This document shows positions 1 through 8,456 of a stretch of DNA of 64,000 nt, one piece after another. The DNA comes from G964291335 sp964291335 (GTDB taxonomy: Bacteria; Chloroflexota; Dehalococcoidia; Lucifugimonadales; UBA3495): positions 1,054,001-1,118,000 of the forward strand of contig OZ219748.1 in NCBI GenBank assembly GCA_964291335.2. Reading direction: 5' to 3'. Position numbers and translations under genes: made by a program. Position 1 is the first letter of the stretch. Each line of letters begins with the position of its first letter. A model generated the notes under the pieces. It saw nothing but the letters and a program-made list of their open reading frames with translations, was not told where the DNA came from and did no database searches.

Positions 1-111
1 CTGCCGCAGAATGGTATTATAGTTATCCATAAACGCGGGCAATACCGCGCAATATCCGCGCGGCCACTGTTTTGAGCGGGCAGCGCCAATTGAGAAATTA
101 GACCGGTAATA

Positions 112-1947
112 ATGAGCCTTCCCTTTCGACCAATTCGCCGCCGCCGACTGCGTGTTCTGCTGGCCCGAGCGGCGGCAAACCCCATCAGTCATCTGGCAGC
201 CTGGGCGGCGCTGCCGCTTCCCCTGTCGCTGTTCCTGATAGCCCTGTTCGGACAGGTTTACTCGCAGGAGATTGCCTTTGCCCTGCTGCTGGCCGCCTTC
301 GTCAGCCTGCTGATTCTGGTGGGCGGCAGAGGCAGGGAGGCCGGGAAGGCAGTACCGGTATCCGGGCCGTCCAGTCCACGGAACTGGCTGCTGCATTTAG
401 GTTGGCTGGCGGTGATAGCGGCCATTGCGCTCCGCTATGTCCTGCTGGAGTTTCTGCCGCCGCCCTGGCCGATTATTGAGGAACTGCAAACCGGCGGCAT
501 TGCCCAGAAACTGATTCAGCGGGGCGAGTTTCCGCTGGATTTTCGCTTTACCAAGTGGATGGCGGCCACCGGCTTTCGGGTAGGCGGGTATTCGCTGGAC
601 GGGCTGCGGCTTCTGTTTGCCCCGGCCGGCGCCGCTTCCATCCTGCTGCTGGCATTGACGCTGCGGCGTCTGCAAGTAGGGTGGGCGGGAACGCTGCTGG
701 GGGTTTTCACCTTCGCCAGCCTCCGGTTCCTGGTGCTCGGCGGCAATACTGCCGAAGAAATATTCGGCGGGCTGCTGTTTGAGATGCTGCTGTTCTACTG
801 CGTCGTGAGCAGCCGAACCGCCAGCAGCCGGCGTCGGGCGTTGCTGTGGGCCGGGCTGGCCGGGCTGGCCGGCGGCGCGCTGATGTACGAGTACGTCCCC
901 TATAAATGGGTTATAACCGTGCCGGCGCTGTGGTGGCTCTGGCAAGGGTTCCGGGAGCGGAAACGGCTGGCGCGGCGACATCTGCTGCTGCTGGCAAGCT
1001 GTTATGTGCTGCTGGTTACGCTGGTCAGCGCCCCGGTCCTGCAGCAAATCGTAGTGCGCGACTTCACCGATAACCCGCAAACGAGTTTTTTCTTCGAGAG
1101 TTTTATCCGGCATGGCGAGCATCGCAGCTTTCCGCCGGCCAGTTTTGCGGAAGCCCGGCAAGCGGCCGGCAAGCTGATTGATTACCTCCAGGTGCTGACG
1201 GGGACCGGGGCCTATGAGTCCGCGAATTATTACCGCATCTGCTGCGCTGAACCGGTAATACCCCTGGCTGTCGGTATTCTGTTCGGCGCGGCCTGGCTGT
1301 ACGGGCTGCTGGCCGGCTGCGCCCTGCAACGCATTGCGGCCGGCATGGCGCTGCTGATTACCGTGGCCTACGGACTGGTGGCCAGCAACTTCAACGTCGG
1401 CGTCCTGATACCCATCGCAGCGCTGCTGTCCCTGCTCAGCGGGACGGCCGCTGACGCCGCCCTGCGGAAATTATCCCGGCCCAAACTGCGCTATCTGGCC
1501 TACGGCGCGGCGGCGGGCCTGACGGTTGCAATTGTGCTGGTGAACGGGTATGCAACGCTCCAAATGGCCAACGCCGAACGCTCCCGCACCGACTATAGCA
1601 ACAACTATTACGCTATTTTCGAAACCGCTGGGCAGGAAACGCGGAGCTATGAAACCGTTTATCTGGTTTCAGAGCTCACCCATTGGCGCACCTCGGATAA
1701 TAATTGGCTGTTTCCGGATTTCCAGGGCAGCGTTGAGTACTACGACGCGCTGCCGCCGGCGGACAATATCCCGCCTGGAACGCTGGTGGTGACGGGGAAG
1801 CCCCACGATATGGGAGAAAGCGTCATAAACGAAGCGGTCGGGCTGGCCCAGCGGCTGAACAGCGCGCACACCCTGCGCATTACCCCCAACCTGTTGGGCC
1901 ATACGGCGGCAGTATCATTCTGCTACCAATGCAATGGGGAACAATGA
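112..1947 (+). CDS. Multi-pass membrane protein, possible GT-C-type glycosyltransferase
   Basis: A 611-residue protein with about a dozen hydrophobic segments, starting near residue 25 and running to about residue 490, followed by a soluble C-terminal region of roughly 120 residues that is probably outside the membrane. The layout (many membrane spans, then an extracytoplasmic tail) resembles GT-C glycosyltransferases of the GT39/ArnT kind that use lipid-linked sugars, but I see no decisive catalytic motif, so the function is inference. The N-terminus is Arg-rich (RRRRLR), consistent with a cytoplasmic start. The ATG at 112 is the first good start; lysA follows 74 bp later on the same strand and may be co-transcribed. 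Confidence 0.6.
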   Translation: MSLPFRPIRRRRLRVLLARAAANPISHLAAWAALPLPLSLFLIALFGQVYSQEIAFALLLAAFVSLLILVGGRGREAGKAVPVSGPSSPRNWLLHLGWLAVIAAIALRYVLLEFLPPPWPIIEELQTGGIAQKLIQRGEFPLDFRFTKWMAATGFRVGGYSLDGLRLLFAPAGAASILLLALTLRRLQVGWAGTLLGVFTFASLRFLVLGGNTAEEIFGGLLFEMLLFYCVVSSRTASSRRRALLWAGLAGLAGGALMYEYVPYKWVITVPALWWLWQGFRERKRLARRHLLLLASCYVLLVTLVSAPVLQQIVVRDFTDNPQTSFFFESFIRHGEHRSFPPASFAEARQAAGKLIDYLQVLTGTGAYESANYYRICCAEPVIPLAVGILFGAAWLYGLLAGCALQRIAAGMALLITVAYGLVASNFNVGVLIPIAALLSLLSGTAADAALRKLSRPKLRYLAYGAAAGLTVAIVLVNGYATLQMANAERSRTDYSNNYYAIFETAGQETRSYETVYLVSELTHWRTSDNNWLFPDFQGSVEYYDALPPADNIPPGTLVVTGKPHDMGESVINEAVGLAQRLNSAHTLRITPNLLGHTAAVSFCYQCNGEQ

Positions 1948-2021
1948 ACGGCTCCCGGAACCTTGTACCCCGGCGCTTTCCCCCCTATCATGTTGGTATT
2001 TTCCCGCGTTGAGGTTAACCA

Positions 2022-3338
2022 ATGTTCCCCCAGAACGTCTTTCCCGACACGGCAGCCATCGACGAAAAGGGCTGGCTGGTTATCGGCGGCTGCTCTGCCG
2101 CTGACCTGGCCCAGGAATACGGCACCCCGGTTTATGTGCTGGATGAAGCTACCCTGCGCCGCCGCTGCCGGGCCTACCGCGCCGAGTTCGAGCAGCGCTG
2201 TCCCGGCGCACAGGTCCTTTACGCCGCCAAAGCCTATATCAACCCGGCCCTGGCCCAGATCCTTAACGAAGAGGGGCTGGGCCTGGACGTGGTCTCCGGC
2301 GGCGAACTGGCGGTGGCCGCCGCTGCCCGGTTTCCTATGGAAAAGGTATATTTTCACGGCAATAACAAGACCCCCGACGAGCTGGCCTATGCCCTCTCCT
2401 GCGGAATCGGCCGGGTGGTGGTGGACAGCTTCCATGAGCTGGACCTGTTGAACCGCCTGGCCGGGGAGGCCGGCCAGGCGCAGGATATTCTGATACGGGT
2501 ATCGCCGGGCATCGACCCCCACACCCACGCCTATACCACCACCGGCATCATCGACTCCAAGTTCGGTTTCTCAATCCAGACCGGCGATGCGGCCCGGGCC
2601 GTCCGGGCCGCCCTGACCGCCCCTTACCTGAACCTGCGGGGGCTGCACTTCCACCTGGGTTCGCCGATTTTCGAGCTGGAACCCTACGCCGCCGCCACCG
2701 ACCTGGCGCTGCGGTTCGCCGCCGGTTTCCGGGAAGAGGGCCTGGCTTTGCAGGAGTTCAGCCCGGGCGGCGGCTTTGCCATCGCCTATACCCGCCAGCA
2801 GCAGCCGCCGGCCATCGCCCGGTACGCCGAAACCATCGCGGCCACCCTGGAGGCCACCTGCCAGGAGTTGGGGCTGGCCCGGCCGTCGCTGCTGATTGAG
2901 CCCGGCCGGGCCATCATTGGCCCGGCCGGGGTGGCCCTGTATCGGGTCGGAGCCATCAAGAACATCCCCGGCGTGCGCACCTACGTCAGCGTGGACGGCG
3001 GCATGGGGGACAACATCCGCCCGGCTTTGTACCAGGCTGAATATGAGGCGCTGTCGGCCGGCAAGGCCAACCACCCGGCCACCGAACTGGTAACCATTGC
3101 CGGCAAATACTGTGAATCGGGAGACCTGCTGGCTTCCGACATCCTGCTGCCCGACCCGGAACCGGGGGACATTATCGCCATTCCCGCCGCCGGCGCCTAC
3201 TGCCCGGCCATGGCCAGCAACTATAACCTGAACCCCCGCCCGCCCATAGTCCTGGTCAACGAAGGCCGAAGCCGCCTGATTCGCCGCCGGGAAAGCTACG
3301 CCGACCTGATGCGGTGCGATTTGGGGAAGACCGATTAG
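2022..3338 (+). CDS. lysA: Diaminopimelate decarboxylase
   Basis: PLP-dependent fold-III decarboxylase that converts meso-diaminopimelate to L-lysine, the last step of lysine synthesis, in the cytoplasm. At 438 residues the length is normal. Visible landmarks are the PLP lysine in YAAKAY (K70), the HFHLGSP loop (about 209-215), the Gly-rich phosphate-binding stretch SPGGGF (about 247), the EPGR motif (about 293) and the active-site cysteine in KYCESGD (C364). The C-terminal barrel contains the usual GAY and NLNPRP elements. The membrane protein gene lies upstream and a small acidic ORF starts 2 bp after the stop. Assignment to LysA rather than a carboxynorspermidine decarboxylase rests on the CESGD and GIIDSKFG context. 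Confidence 0.95.
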   Translation: MFPQNVFPDTAAIDEKGWLVIGGCSAADLAQEYGTPVYVLDEATLRRRCRAYRAEFEQRCPGAQVLYAAKAYINPALAQILNEEGLGLDVVSGGELAVAAAARFPMEKVYFHGNNKTPDELAYALSCGIGRVVVDSFHELDLLNRLAGEAGQAQDILIRVSPGIDPHTHAYTTTGIIDSKFGFSIQTGDAARAVRAALTAPYLNLRGLHFHLGSPIFELEPYAAATDLALRFAAGFREEGLALQEFSPGGGFAIAYTRQQQPPAIARYAETIAATLEATCQELGLARPSLLIEPGRAIIGPAGVALYRVGAIKNIPGVRTYVSVDGGMGDNIRPALYQAEYEALSAGKANHPATELVTIAGKYCESGDLLASDILLPDPEPGDIIAIPAAGAYCPAMASNYNLNPRPPIVLVNEGRSRLIRRRESYADLMRCDLGKTD

Positions 3339-3340
3339 AG

Positions 3341-3529
3341 GTGCAAGACTTGTTAGCGGAAGAAGAACCGGACAATCAACACGCTCACGACCTAACCATG
3401 GAACAACTCGAGGCAAACGGCGATCTGGAACCCTGCGATTACGATCTGGAACCGGTCGATGATGCGCTGAACCGCCCCGACATGGATGAAGAGTGGAGTG
3501 AAACAGAAGGCCGTTGGGTCGGGTTCTAA
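3341..3529 (+). CDS. Small acidic hypothetical protein
   Basis: A 62-residue, strongly acidic ORF starting with GTG two bases after the lysA stop. Another in-frame GTG lies at 3314 inside lysA and an ATG at 3398 (beginning MEQLEANGD), so the start is uncertain. The product is rich in Asp and Glu, has no membrane segment, and ends in a short aromatic tail (GRWVGF). I recognise no family. Its close coupling to lysA and its strong Asp/Glu bias make it a plausible real gene but it could be spurious. Confidence 0.4.
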   Translation: MQDLLAEEEPDNQHAHDLTMEQLEANGDLEPCDYDLEPVDDALNRPDMDEEWSETEGRWVGF

Positions 3530-3598
3530 CCCCCCGGCTTACCCAGGCAAAAATTGTTACACTCCGCTATATCTATGTATAAGCAGGGTAGTGAAATA

Positions 3599-3817
3599 AT
3601 GGCTCGACCGAGGGTCTTGCGCAAGAATTTTCTTTTGAAGGCGACAGTCTATCCCGTGGTTATGCTCGGCGGGTTGGTGCTGGCGTTTTACTATTACGAT
3701 GTTTTGCTGGGTAAAACGATGTCATGGCTCCTCGCTGCGGCGACCGGCATCGCGTTATATGGGTTGGCCCGATTGGTTGTGCCTATAATTACGGAGCTTT
3801 GGGGAGGCCGCCCTTAA
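3599..3817 (+). CDS. Small two-span membrane protein
   Basis: Starts at ATG 3599 (MARPRVLRKN), preferred to the longer frame from 3554 because a basic N-terminus then leads directly into the first hydrophobic segment. The 72-residue product has two predicted membrane helices (about residues 14-33 and 40-60). The stop TAA overlaps the ATG of the following Nudix gene (TAATG), which implies translational coupling. No family recognised. The Nudix gene product also ends in a membrane helix, so the two proteins may act together at the membrane; that is inference. Confidence 0.5.
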   Translation: MARPRVLRKNFLLKATVYPVVMLGGLVLAFYYYDVLLGKTMSWLLAAATGIALYGLARLVVPIITELWGGRP

Positions 3818-4347
3818 TGCGTGCATCTGCTTTCTGCCTGGTGGAAAACTCTGACAAGCGAGTGCTTCTGGTGCAGCGCAAAAAAGACCCGCGCGTCGGG
3901 TTCTGGTGCCTGCCGGGGGGGGGGGGGGGTAGTTGACCCCGGGGAAAGTTCGGCTGATGCAGCCCGCCGGGAAGTCAGGAGGAAACCTGGCTTAATGTCC
4001 AGATTAAGGAGTGCCTGGCGTCAAGCAAGACATCCCGAACAAGAGTATATCGAGGAGAGATAATCGGTGGGGAATTTCGTATCGATTTTCGGGAGTGTCT
4101 TAACGGGGGATGGTTTCCCTATAACGCTTTGCCTGCCCCCGGCCTGGCCTTCCGAACCCATCGCCGGGCCCTTGCGAAACATACCGAACCTTTGCGCCCC
4201 TTGCGGCGTCTTATCCAGTTGTTCAAGCCGGGAAGGAAGGTACGGCGCTCGCTAAAAGCTGTCTTTTCCTGGGTTGTCATGTTCAGTCTTATGGGCGCGG
4301 GCGCATTGATCTATCTACTCATTTATATATTGGATCTGTGGGTCTAA
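3817..4347 (+). pseudogene. Nudix hydrolase, frameshifted twice, with C-terminal membrane helix
   Basis: Three frames must be joined to read one Nudix protein. The first frame begins at ATG 3817 (MRASAFCLVE) and runs into a G tract. After the tract the Nudix box continues in the next frame with VVDPGESS...ARREV, and from about 3977 a further shift restores QEET and the downstream strand GGEFRIDF and WFPYNALP, which look like an ordinary Nudix C-terminus. Joined, the box reads G-x5-E-x7-REV-xEE, so all catalytic acidic residues are present in the DNA. The reading ends at 4347 after a hydrophobic helix (about 4255-4340) not usual for Nudix enzymes. Nudix proteins hydrolyse nucleoside diphosphates linked to another group; substrate unknown. 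Either a pseudogene, a phase-variable gene or sequence error. Confidence 0.7.
3915..3929 (+). repeat. 15-G homopolymer inside the Nudix box
   Basis: Fifteen consecutive G. A canonical LPGGVVDPGE reading needs eight G here, so seven are extra, which is one out of frame. Tract length therefore decides whether the Nudix box is read, as in contingency loci; a library or base-calling artefact is the alternative. Confidence 0.8.
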
Positions 4348-4366
4348 TACCCCAATCTATATACCC

Positions 4367-5536
4367 ATGTGGCAGGTTTACGGACAGGAACACATCCTTC
4401 GCCAGTTGGACGCCGGACTGAAAACCGGGCGGGTAGGCCACGCCTACCTGCTGGTCGGCCCTCCCCGCGTGGGCAAAATGACCCTGGCGGTCAACATGGC
4501 CCAGGCGGTCAACTGCCTGGCCGGGCCGGGGACAGCCCGGCGTATGCCGTCCCCGGCTCCCCCCGACGCCCCCCGGCCGGCCGGCCCGGCTGACAGCCTT
4601 TTTGCTTTGCCGGAAGCGGCGCAGCCGTCCGAAGCAGCCAGCCTTTCCCCCACGGCTGAGCCAACTGCCGCCCCTTCCGGCGCGCCGCCCTGCGGACAGT
4701 GCGGCCAGTGCCGGCGCATTGCCAAAGGCAGCCACGCCGACGTACAGGTGGTCGGCGTCAGCAGCGAGGAGGGCGGCCCGGCCCGCCGGGATATACGCAT
4801 TGACCAGGTGCGCGAGCTGGAAGCCTTCCTTAACCTTACGCCCTATGAAGGCGCTTGCAAGGTGGTAATCATCGACGGGGCGGAGCTGCTGAATACGGCC
4901 GCCGCCAACGCTCTGCTCAAAACCCTGGAGGAACCGCCGGCCGAATCCCTGCTGCTGCTGCTGACTGCCAACGAGGATGCCCTGCTCCCTACCATCCGTT
5001 CCCGTTGCAGTCTGCTGTACCTTAAAACGGTCGCCAGAGCAGAACTGGTTGAGCAGCTGCGGCAAAGGTATGCCGCCGACCCGGCAACCGCCGAGCTTCT
5101 GGCCCGCCTGTCCCGGGGCTGTCCGGGGCAGGCGGCGCTGGCCCTGCAGGATTCCCGGCTGCTGGAACAGCGCGAGGCAGACCTGGCCCGGCTGCTGGAG
5201 GTTTGCCAGGGCGGGCTGGATGCCCGGTTCGATTACGCCGCCGACCTGGCCGGCCGCTTCAGTCGGGAGCGGGATGCAGTCCGGGAGTTGCTTTACCTGT
5301 GGCTGCGCTGGTGGCGGGATCTGCTCCTGATTAAGGAAGGCGCCGAGGAATACCTCCATAACGCCGACCGACTTACTCCGCTGAAGCTGCAAGCTACCGG
5401 GCTTACCACCAGCCAGGTAACGGCTTTCATCAAGCGCATTAACCGCACCCTGGAAGCGCTGGACGCCAACGCCAACCCCCGCCTGGCTCTGGAGACGCTG
5501 ATGCTGGGGCTGCCGGGGAAGGCTCTCCGGCAATAA
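4367..5536 (+). CDS. holB: DNA polymerase III delta-prime subunit
   Basis: AAA+ clamp-loader subunit that, with DnaX and delta, opens the sliding clamp and loads it on DNA. Residues 1-55 carry the Walker A-like GPPRVGKMT; a zinc module CGQCGQC follows near residue 110; the sensor region has LLKTLEEPP and the SRC motif (IRSRCSLLY) typical of the family. Between Walker A and the zinc module there is an Ala/Pro-rich insert of about 50 residues (about 55-107), which makes the protein (389 residues) longer than usual. The ATG at 4367 is followed directly by the conserved QVYGQEHI. DnaX lies at 16.5-18.2 kb. Confidence 0.88.
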   Translation: MWQVYGQEHILRQLDAGLKTGRVGHAYLLVGPPRVGKMTLAVNMAQAVNCLAGPGTARRMPSPAPPDAPRPAGPADSLFALPEAAQPSEAASLSPTAEPTAAPSGAPPCGQCGQCRRIAKGSHADVQVVGVSSEEGGPARRDIRIDQVRELEAFLNLTPYEGACKVVIIDGAELLNTAAANALLKTLEEPPAESLLLLLTANEDALLPTIRSRCSLLYLKTVARAELVEQLRQRYAADPATAELLARLSRGCPGQAALALQDSRLLEQREADLARLLEVCQGGLDARFDYAADLAGRFSRERDAVRELLYLWLRWWRDLLLIKEGAEEYLHNADRLTPLKLQATGLTTSQVTAFIKRINRTLEALDANANPRLALETLMLGLPGKALRQ

Positions 5537-5598
5537 CAACAATGTAAAGATTGCCATTCCGGCGACTGAAGGGGCATGGCTCAACGCCAACCCAATAA

Positions 5599-6219
5599 CT
5601 AATCCGCCTCCCGCTCGGCCCAGGGCAGGTACGGACGCCACTCTTCCAGAATGGCGCGGTTTTGCAGAATGCGGTAAGGGTTAGGCTGGGGCGCCCGGGG
5701 CGGGGCTTTCAGGCGCATATCCGCCTCTTCCGGCGTGCGGCCAGCCTTGTGCCGGTTGCAGCGGTTGCAGGCAGCCACCACGTTCTCCCAGGTGTGCGCC
5801 CCCCGCTGCCGGCGCGGCACCACGTGATCCAGCGTCAAATCCTGGGACTTTTTGCCGCAGTATTGGCAGGTATATTGGTCGCGCAGAAAGATTTCCTTCT
5901 TGGAAAGTTTGCGCGGGGCAAAGGGCCGTTTGACCAGATAAACCAGCCGGATGATGGAGGGGGCATCGATCACGGTGGATACGGTATGCACTGCGCCCCG
6001 GTGGTTTTCCAGCAATTCCGCCTTGCCCTTGCTGAGCAGTATGATCGCCCGCCGCACCGTGGAGACATTGATGGGGACATAGTTGAGGTTCAGCACCAGC
6101 ACCGGAGAGGAAAGCCCGCCGGCTTTATCGGGTTCCTGACCGCTGCCGTTTCCGCCACGGTCAGCGCCGGCCTTTGCGGCTTTACCGGTTTGACCCTTCG
6201 CAACCACCGTGTACGACAC
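5599..6219 (-). CDS. HNH endonuclease family protein
   Basis: A 206-residue protein with an N-terminal basic, Gly-rich tail of about 40 residues, a conserved block (VLNLNYVPINVSTVRRAI) and a C-terminal HNH nuclease module: CQYCGK, then LTLDHVVPRR, then W.NVVAACNRCN..KAGRTP. The two CxxC pairs bind a structural zinc and DHV supplies the general base. This stand-alone HNH family is common in Chloroflexota, Cyanobacteria and Actinobacteria; its cellular target is not known. It is convergent with holB (62 bp between stops) and divergent from the cox-like operon. Confidence 0.85.
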   Translation of the reverse strand: MSYTVVAKGQTGKAAKAGADRGGNGSGQEPDKAGGLSSPVLVLNLNYVPINVSTVRRAIILLSKGKAELLENHRGAVHTVSTVIDAPSIIRLVYLVKRPFAPRKLSKKEIFLRDQYTCQYCGKKSQDLTLDHVVPRRQRGAHTWENVVAACNRCNRHKAGRTPEEADMRLKAPPRAPQPNPYRILQNRAILEEWRPYLPWAEREAD

Positions 6220-6434
6220 CTCGCTCAGTCGGGAAGTTTCCGAGTTGGCTGATGAGTGTAAACTGGTTACCGGGTGTTACTGGCATCTGCTGAACCCATT
6301 ATAGAGGGGTCAGGGGTTAGTTGCCAGGGGGCTTTGCGTCACGGCGGCTATGCCCGGCGTCAGCCCGGCTCGGGGGCCATTCATCCGTACCTGCCCACGG
6401 CCCAATCCATGCTCCGGCAACCCGCTATTTCCGG

Positions 6435-6461
6435 TTGCCCGGCAGCAGCTGTTAGTATAAT
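6435..6461 (+). promoter_or_regulatory. Possible promoter of the cox-like operon
   Basis: TTGCCC (6435-6440), a 15-bp gap and a perfect TATAAT (6456-6461) lie 51 bp before the ATG at 6513. The gap is shorter than the usual 17 bp, so only the -10 box is convincing. Confidence 0.4.
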
Positions 6462-6512
6462 ATGGAGCCGGGCCGGACGGCCCGACAATCAATACAGGAA
6501 GGGTCAATACGC

Positions 6513-7016
6513 ATGGCTCAACGCATCAGCCTGAAGGTCAACGGCGTCTGGCGGGAAGCAGCAGCGCCGGCGCGCCGGCTGCTGGTGGACCTGCTGCGCT
6601 ACGACCTGGGGCTTACCGGCACCAAGGAAGGTTGCAGCGTCGGCGTCTGCGGGGCGTGCGCCGTCCTGGTAGATGGAGAGATGACGGCCTCCTGCATCAC
6701 GCTGGCGGCGGCGGTGGACGGCGCTGAGGTTACCACCATTGAGGGGCTGGCCCAGGACGGCCGGCTTCACCCGGTACAGCAGGCTTTCATCGACTATGGG
6801 GGCTTTCAGTGCGGCATCTGCACCCCCGGTCAGGTAATGGCCGCCAAGGCGCTGCTGGATACCAACCCCAACCCTGCCGAGGCGGAAATCCGGGACTGGA
6901 TGATGGGCAATCTGTGCCGCTGCACCGGCTACTACAAAATCCTGGAATCGGTAGTGCAGGCCATTGCCGCCAACACTGCCGGAAAAGAGGGGCCGGCGGT
7001 CAATGAACAACTTTGA
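6513..7016 (+). CDS. 2Fe-2S subunit of a molybdenum hydroxylase (CoxS/XdhC-type small subunit)
   Basis: Small electron-transfer subunit of the xanthine oxidase/CO dehydrogenase family. From the ATG at 6513 (MAQRISLKVNG) it is 167 residues. The plant-type cluster ligands are C41, C46, C49 and C61 (EGCSVGVCGAC) and the C-terminal cluster ligands C100, C103, C135 and C137 (CGICTPGQ and LCRCTGYY). An upstream in-frame ATG at 6462 would overlap the -10 box and is rejected. The FAD subunit gene overlaps its end by 14 bp. It passes electrons from a molybdopterin large subunit to FAD, but no large-subunit gene is present in the window. Confidence 0.9.
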   Translation: MAQRISLKVNGVWREAAAPARRLLVDLLRYDLGLTGTKEGCSVGVCGACAVLVDGEMTASCITLAAAVDGAEVTTIEGLAQDGRLHPVQQAFIDYGGFQCGICTPGQVMAAKALLDTNPNPAEAEIRDWMMGNLCRCTGYYKILESVVQAIAANTAGKEGPAVNEQL

Positions 7017-7887
7017 GTTTCACCAGGCCGCCAGCCTGGAGCAGGCCTTTGAGCTGCTGGAGCGGCATGGCGACGACGCCCGCCTGATGTCCGGCGGCAC
7101 GGCCCTGGTGCTTCAGATGAAGCAGCGTTTTGCGCAGCCCGGCCACGTCATAAGCCTGCGGCGCATCCCCGGCCTGGCCGAAGTAACCGAGGTCGGTGAC
7201 TCCGTCGGCTCCCTGAAAATCGGCGCCCTGTGTACCCAGCGCCAGGTGGAAAACCACCCCCTGGTGCTGCAACGCCTGCCCCTGGCCGCCGCAGCGTACC
7301 GTCAGGTAGCCACCCCCCGCATCCGCAGCATGGCCCGTGTCGGCGGCGGCCTGGCCCACGGCGACCCTAACCAGGACCCGCCGCCGGTTCTGATTGCCCT
7401 GGGCGCCTCGGTAATCCTGTCATCAGCAAACCAGCGCCAGCGGACCCTGCCGGTGGCAGAGCTGTTTCTGGATTACTTTGAGACCGACGTCCGCCCCGGA
7501 GAGGTGATTACCGGGCTGGTCATTCCGCCGCTGCCGGCCGGCGCCGGGGCTGCCTGCCTGAAGTTCCTGCCCCGCACCGCCGACGACTACGCCACCGTAT
7601 CGGCGGCGGCCGTGGTAACGCCCGACGGGGAAGGCAACTGCCGGGAGGCGCGCATCGTGCTGGGCTCGGTGGGGGTTACGCCCATCCGGGCCAACGCCGC
7701 CGAGCAGCTGCTGCGGGGCCAGCCCTTGACCGATGCCACCATCCGGGCGGCGGCGGCCACCGTCCCCGCCGCGGTGGACCCGCTGGACGACCACCGGGGT
7801 TCGGCAGAGTATAAGCGCGAAATGGCCGAGGTCTTTACCCGCCGGGCAGTGCAGCAGGCGGTCCAGTCCATCCCTAACCGGATTTAA
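7003..7887 (+). CDS. FAD-binding subunit of a molybdenum hydroxylase (CoxM-like)
   Basis: Medium subunit, 294 residues from ATG 7003 (MNNFEFHQAASL), overlapping the 2Fe-2S gene by 14 bp. FAD-binding landmarks are MSGGTALVLQMK near residue 27 (normally AGGTDL) and RVGGGLAHGDPNQDPPPVL near residue 115 (normally IGGN followed by A.GDP..D.PP), then the C-terminal CO dehydrogenase flavoprotein domain ending in KREMAEVFTRRAV. It transfers electrons from the iron-sulfur subunit to an acceptor. The substrate of the enzyme cannot be told without the large subunit. Confidence 0.88.
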   Translation: MNNFEFHQAASLEQAFELLERHGDDARLMSGGTALVLQMKQRFAQPGHVISLRRIPGLAEVTEVGDSVGSLKIGALCTQRQVENHPLVLQRLPLAAAAYRQVATPRIRSMARVGGGLAHGDPNQDPPPVLIALGASVILSSANQRQRTLPVAELFLDYFETDVRPGEVITGLVIPPLPAGAGAACLKFLPRTADDYATVSAAAVVTPDGEGNCREARIVLGSVGVTPIRANAAEQLLRGQPLTDATIRAAAATVPAAVDPLDDHRGSAEYKREMAEVFTRRAVQQAVQSIPNRI

Positions 7888-7973
7888 GCTGCAAGCCGGC
7901 GAAAGGGCGCAAAAAACGCCCGGCCCGGCAATTCCCCAGTCTTTCCTGGGTAATTAAAAGGACGTGAGGGTCA

Positions 7974-8456
7974 GTGAAGCTGGAGAACCGCTGCCTGGTT
8001 CCCGCAAACCGGGAAACCGTCTGGAACCTGATTATCGATTTGCCACGGGTCGCCCCCTGCATACCCGGTCTGTCCGCCCTGGAACCCGAGGGTGAGGGCC
8101 GGTACGCCGGCAGCCTGCTGGCCCAGGCCGGGCCGATGCGGGTCAACCTGGCAGGCCGCGTCCAGGTGGTGGCCCTGGACGCGGCCGCCGGAGCAGCCCG
8201 GTTCTTACTGGAGGCCGCCGACCGGCGCCTCGGCGGCGCAGTTCGCACGACGTTGACCTTGCACCTGACCCCCGTATCGGCAGCGCAGACCGAACTGACC
8301 ATCACCACCGACACGGCCTTTATGGGGGCCCTGGGAACCCTGGGGCAGCCCATTATTCGCCGCAAGGCCGCCGCCGCCGTAGCCGAGTTCGCCCGCCGCC
8401 TGGCCGACCTGGCCGCGGAATCCGGAGAGGCGACGGTTAAAGCGCCGCCGGCCTAG
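7974..8456 (+). CDS. coxG: CoxG family SRPBCC protein
   Basis: 160 residues with a GTG start at 7974, preceded by a purine-rich AAAAGGA. The whole sequence fits the CoxG/SRPBCC (START-like) fold: the N-terminal strand MKLENRCLVPANRETVWNL and the helix VAPCIPGL are typical, as is the C-terminal amphipathic helix. CoxG proteins help mature or anchor CO dehydrogenase-type molybdenum enzymes at the membrane. It lies 86 bp after the FAD subunit in the same direction. The stop codon overlaps that of the convergent aldehyde dehydrogenase by 4 bp. Confidence 0.85.
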   Translation: MKLENRCLVPANRETVWNLIIDLPRVAPCIPGLSALEPEGEGRYAGSLLAQAGPMRVNLAGRVQVVALDAAAGAARFLLEAADRRLGGAVRTTLTLHLTPVSAAQTELTITTDTAFMGALGTLGQPIIRRKAAAAVAEFARRLADLAAESGEATVKAPPA

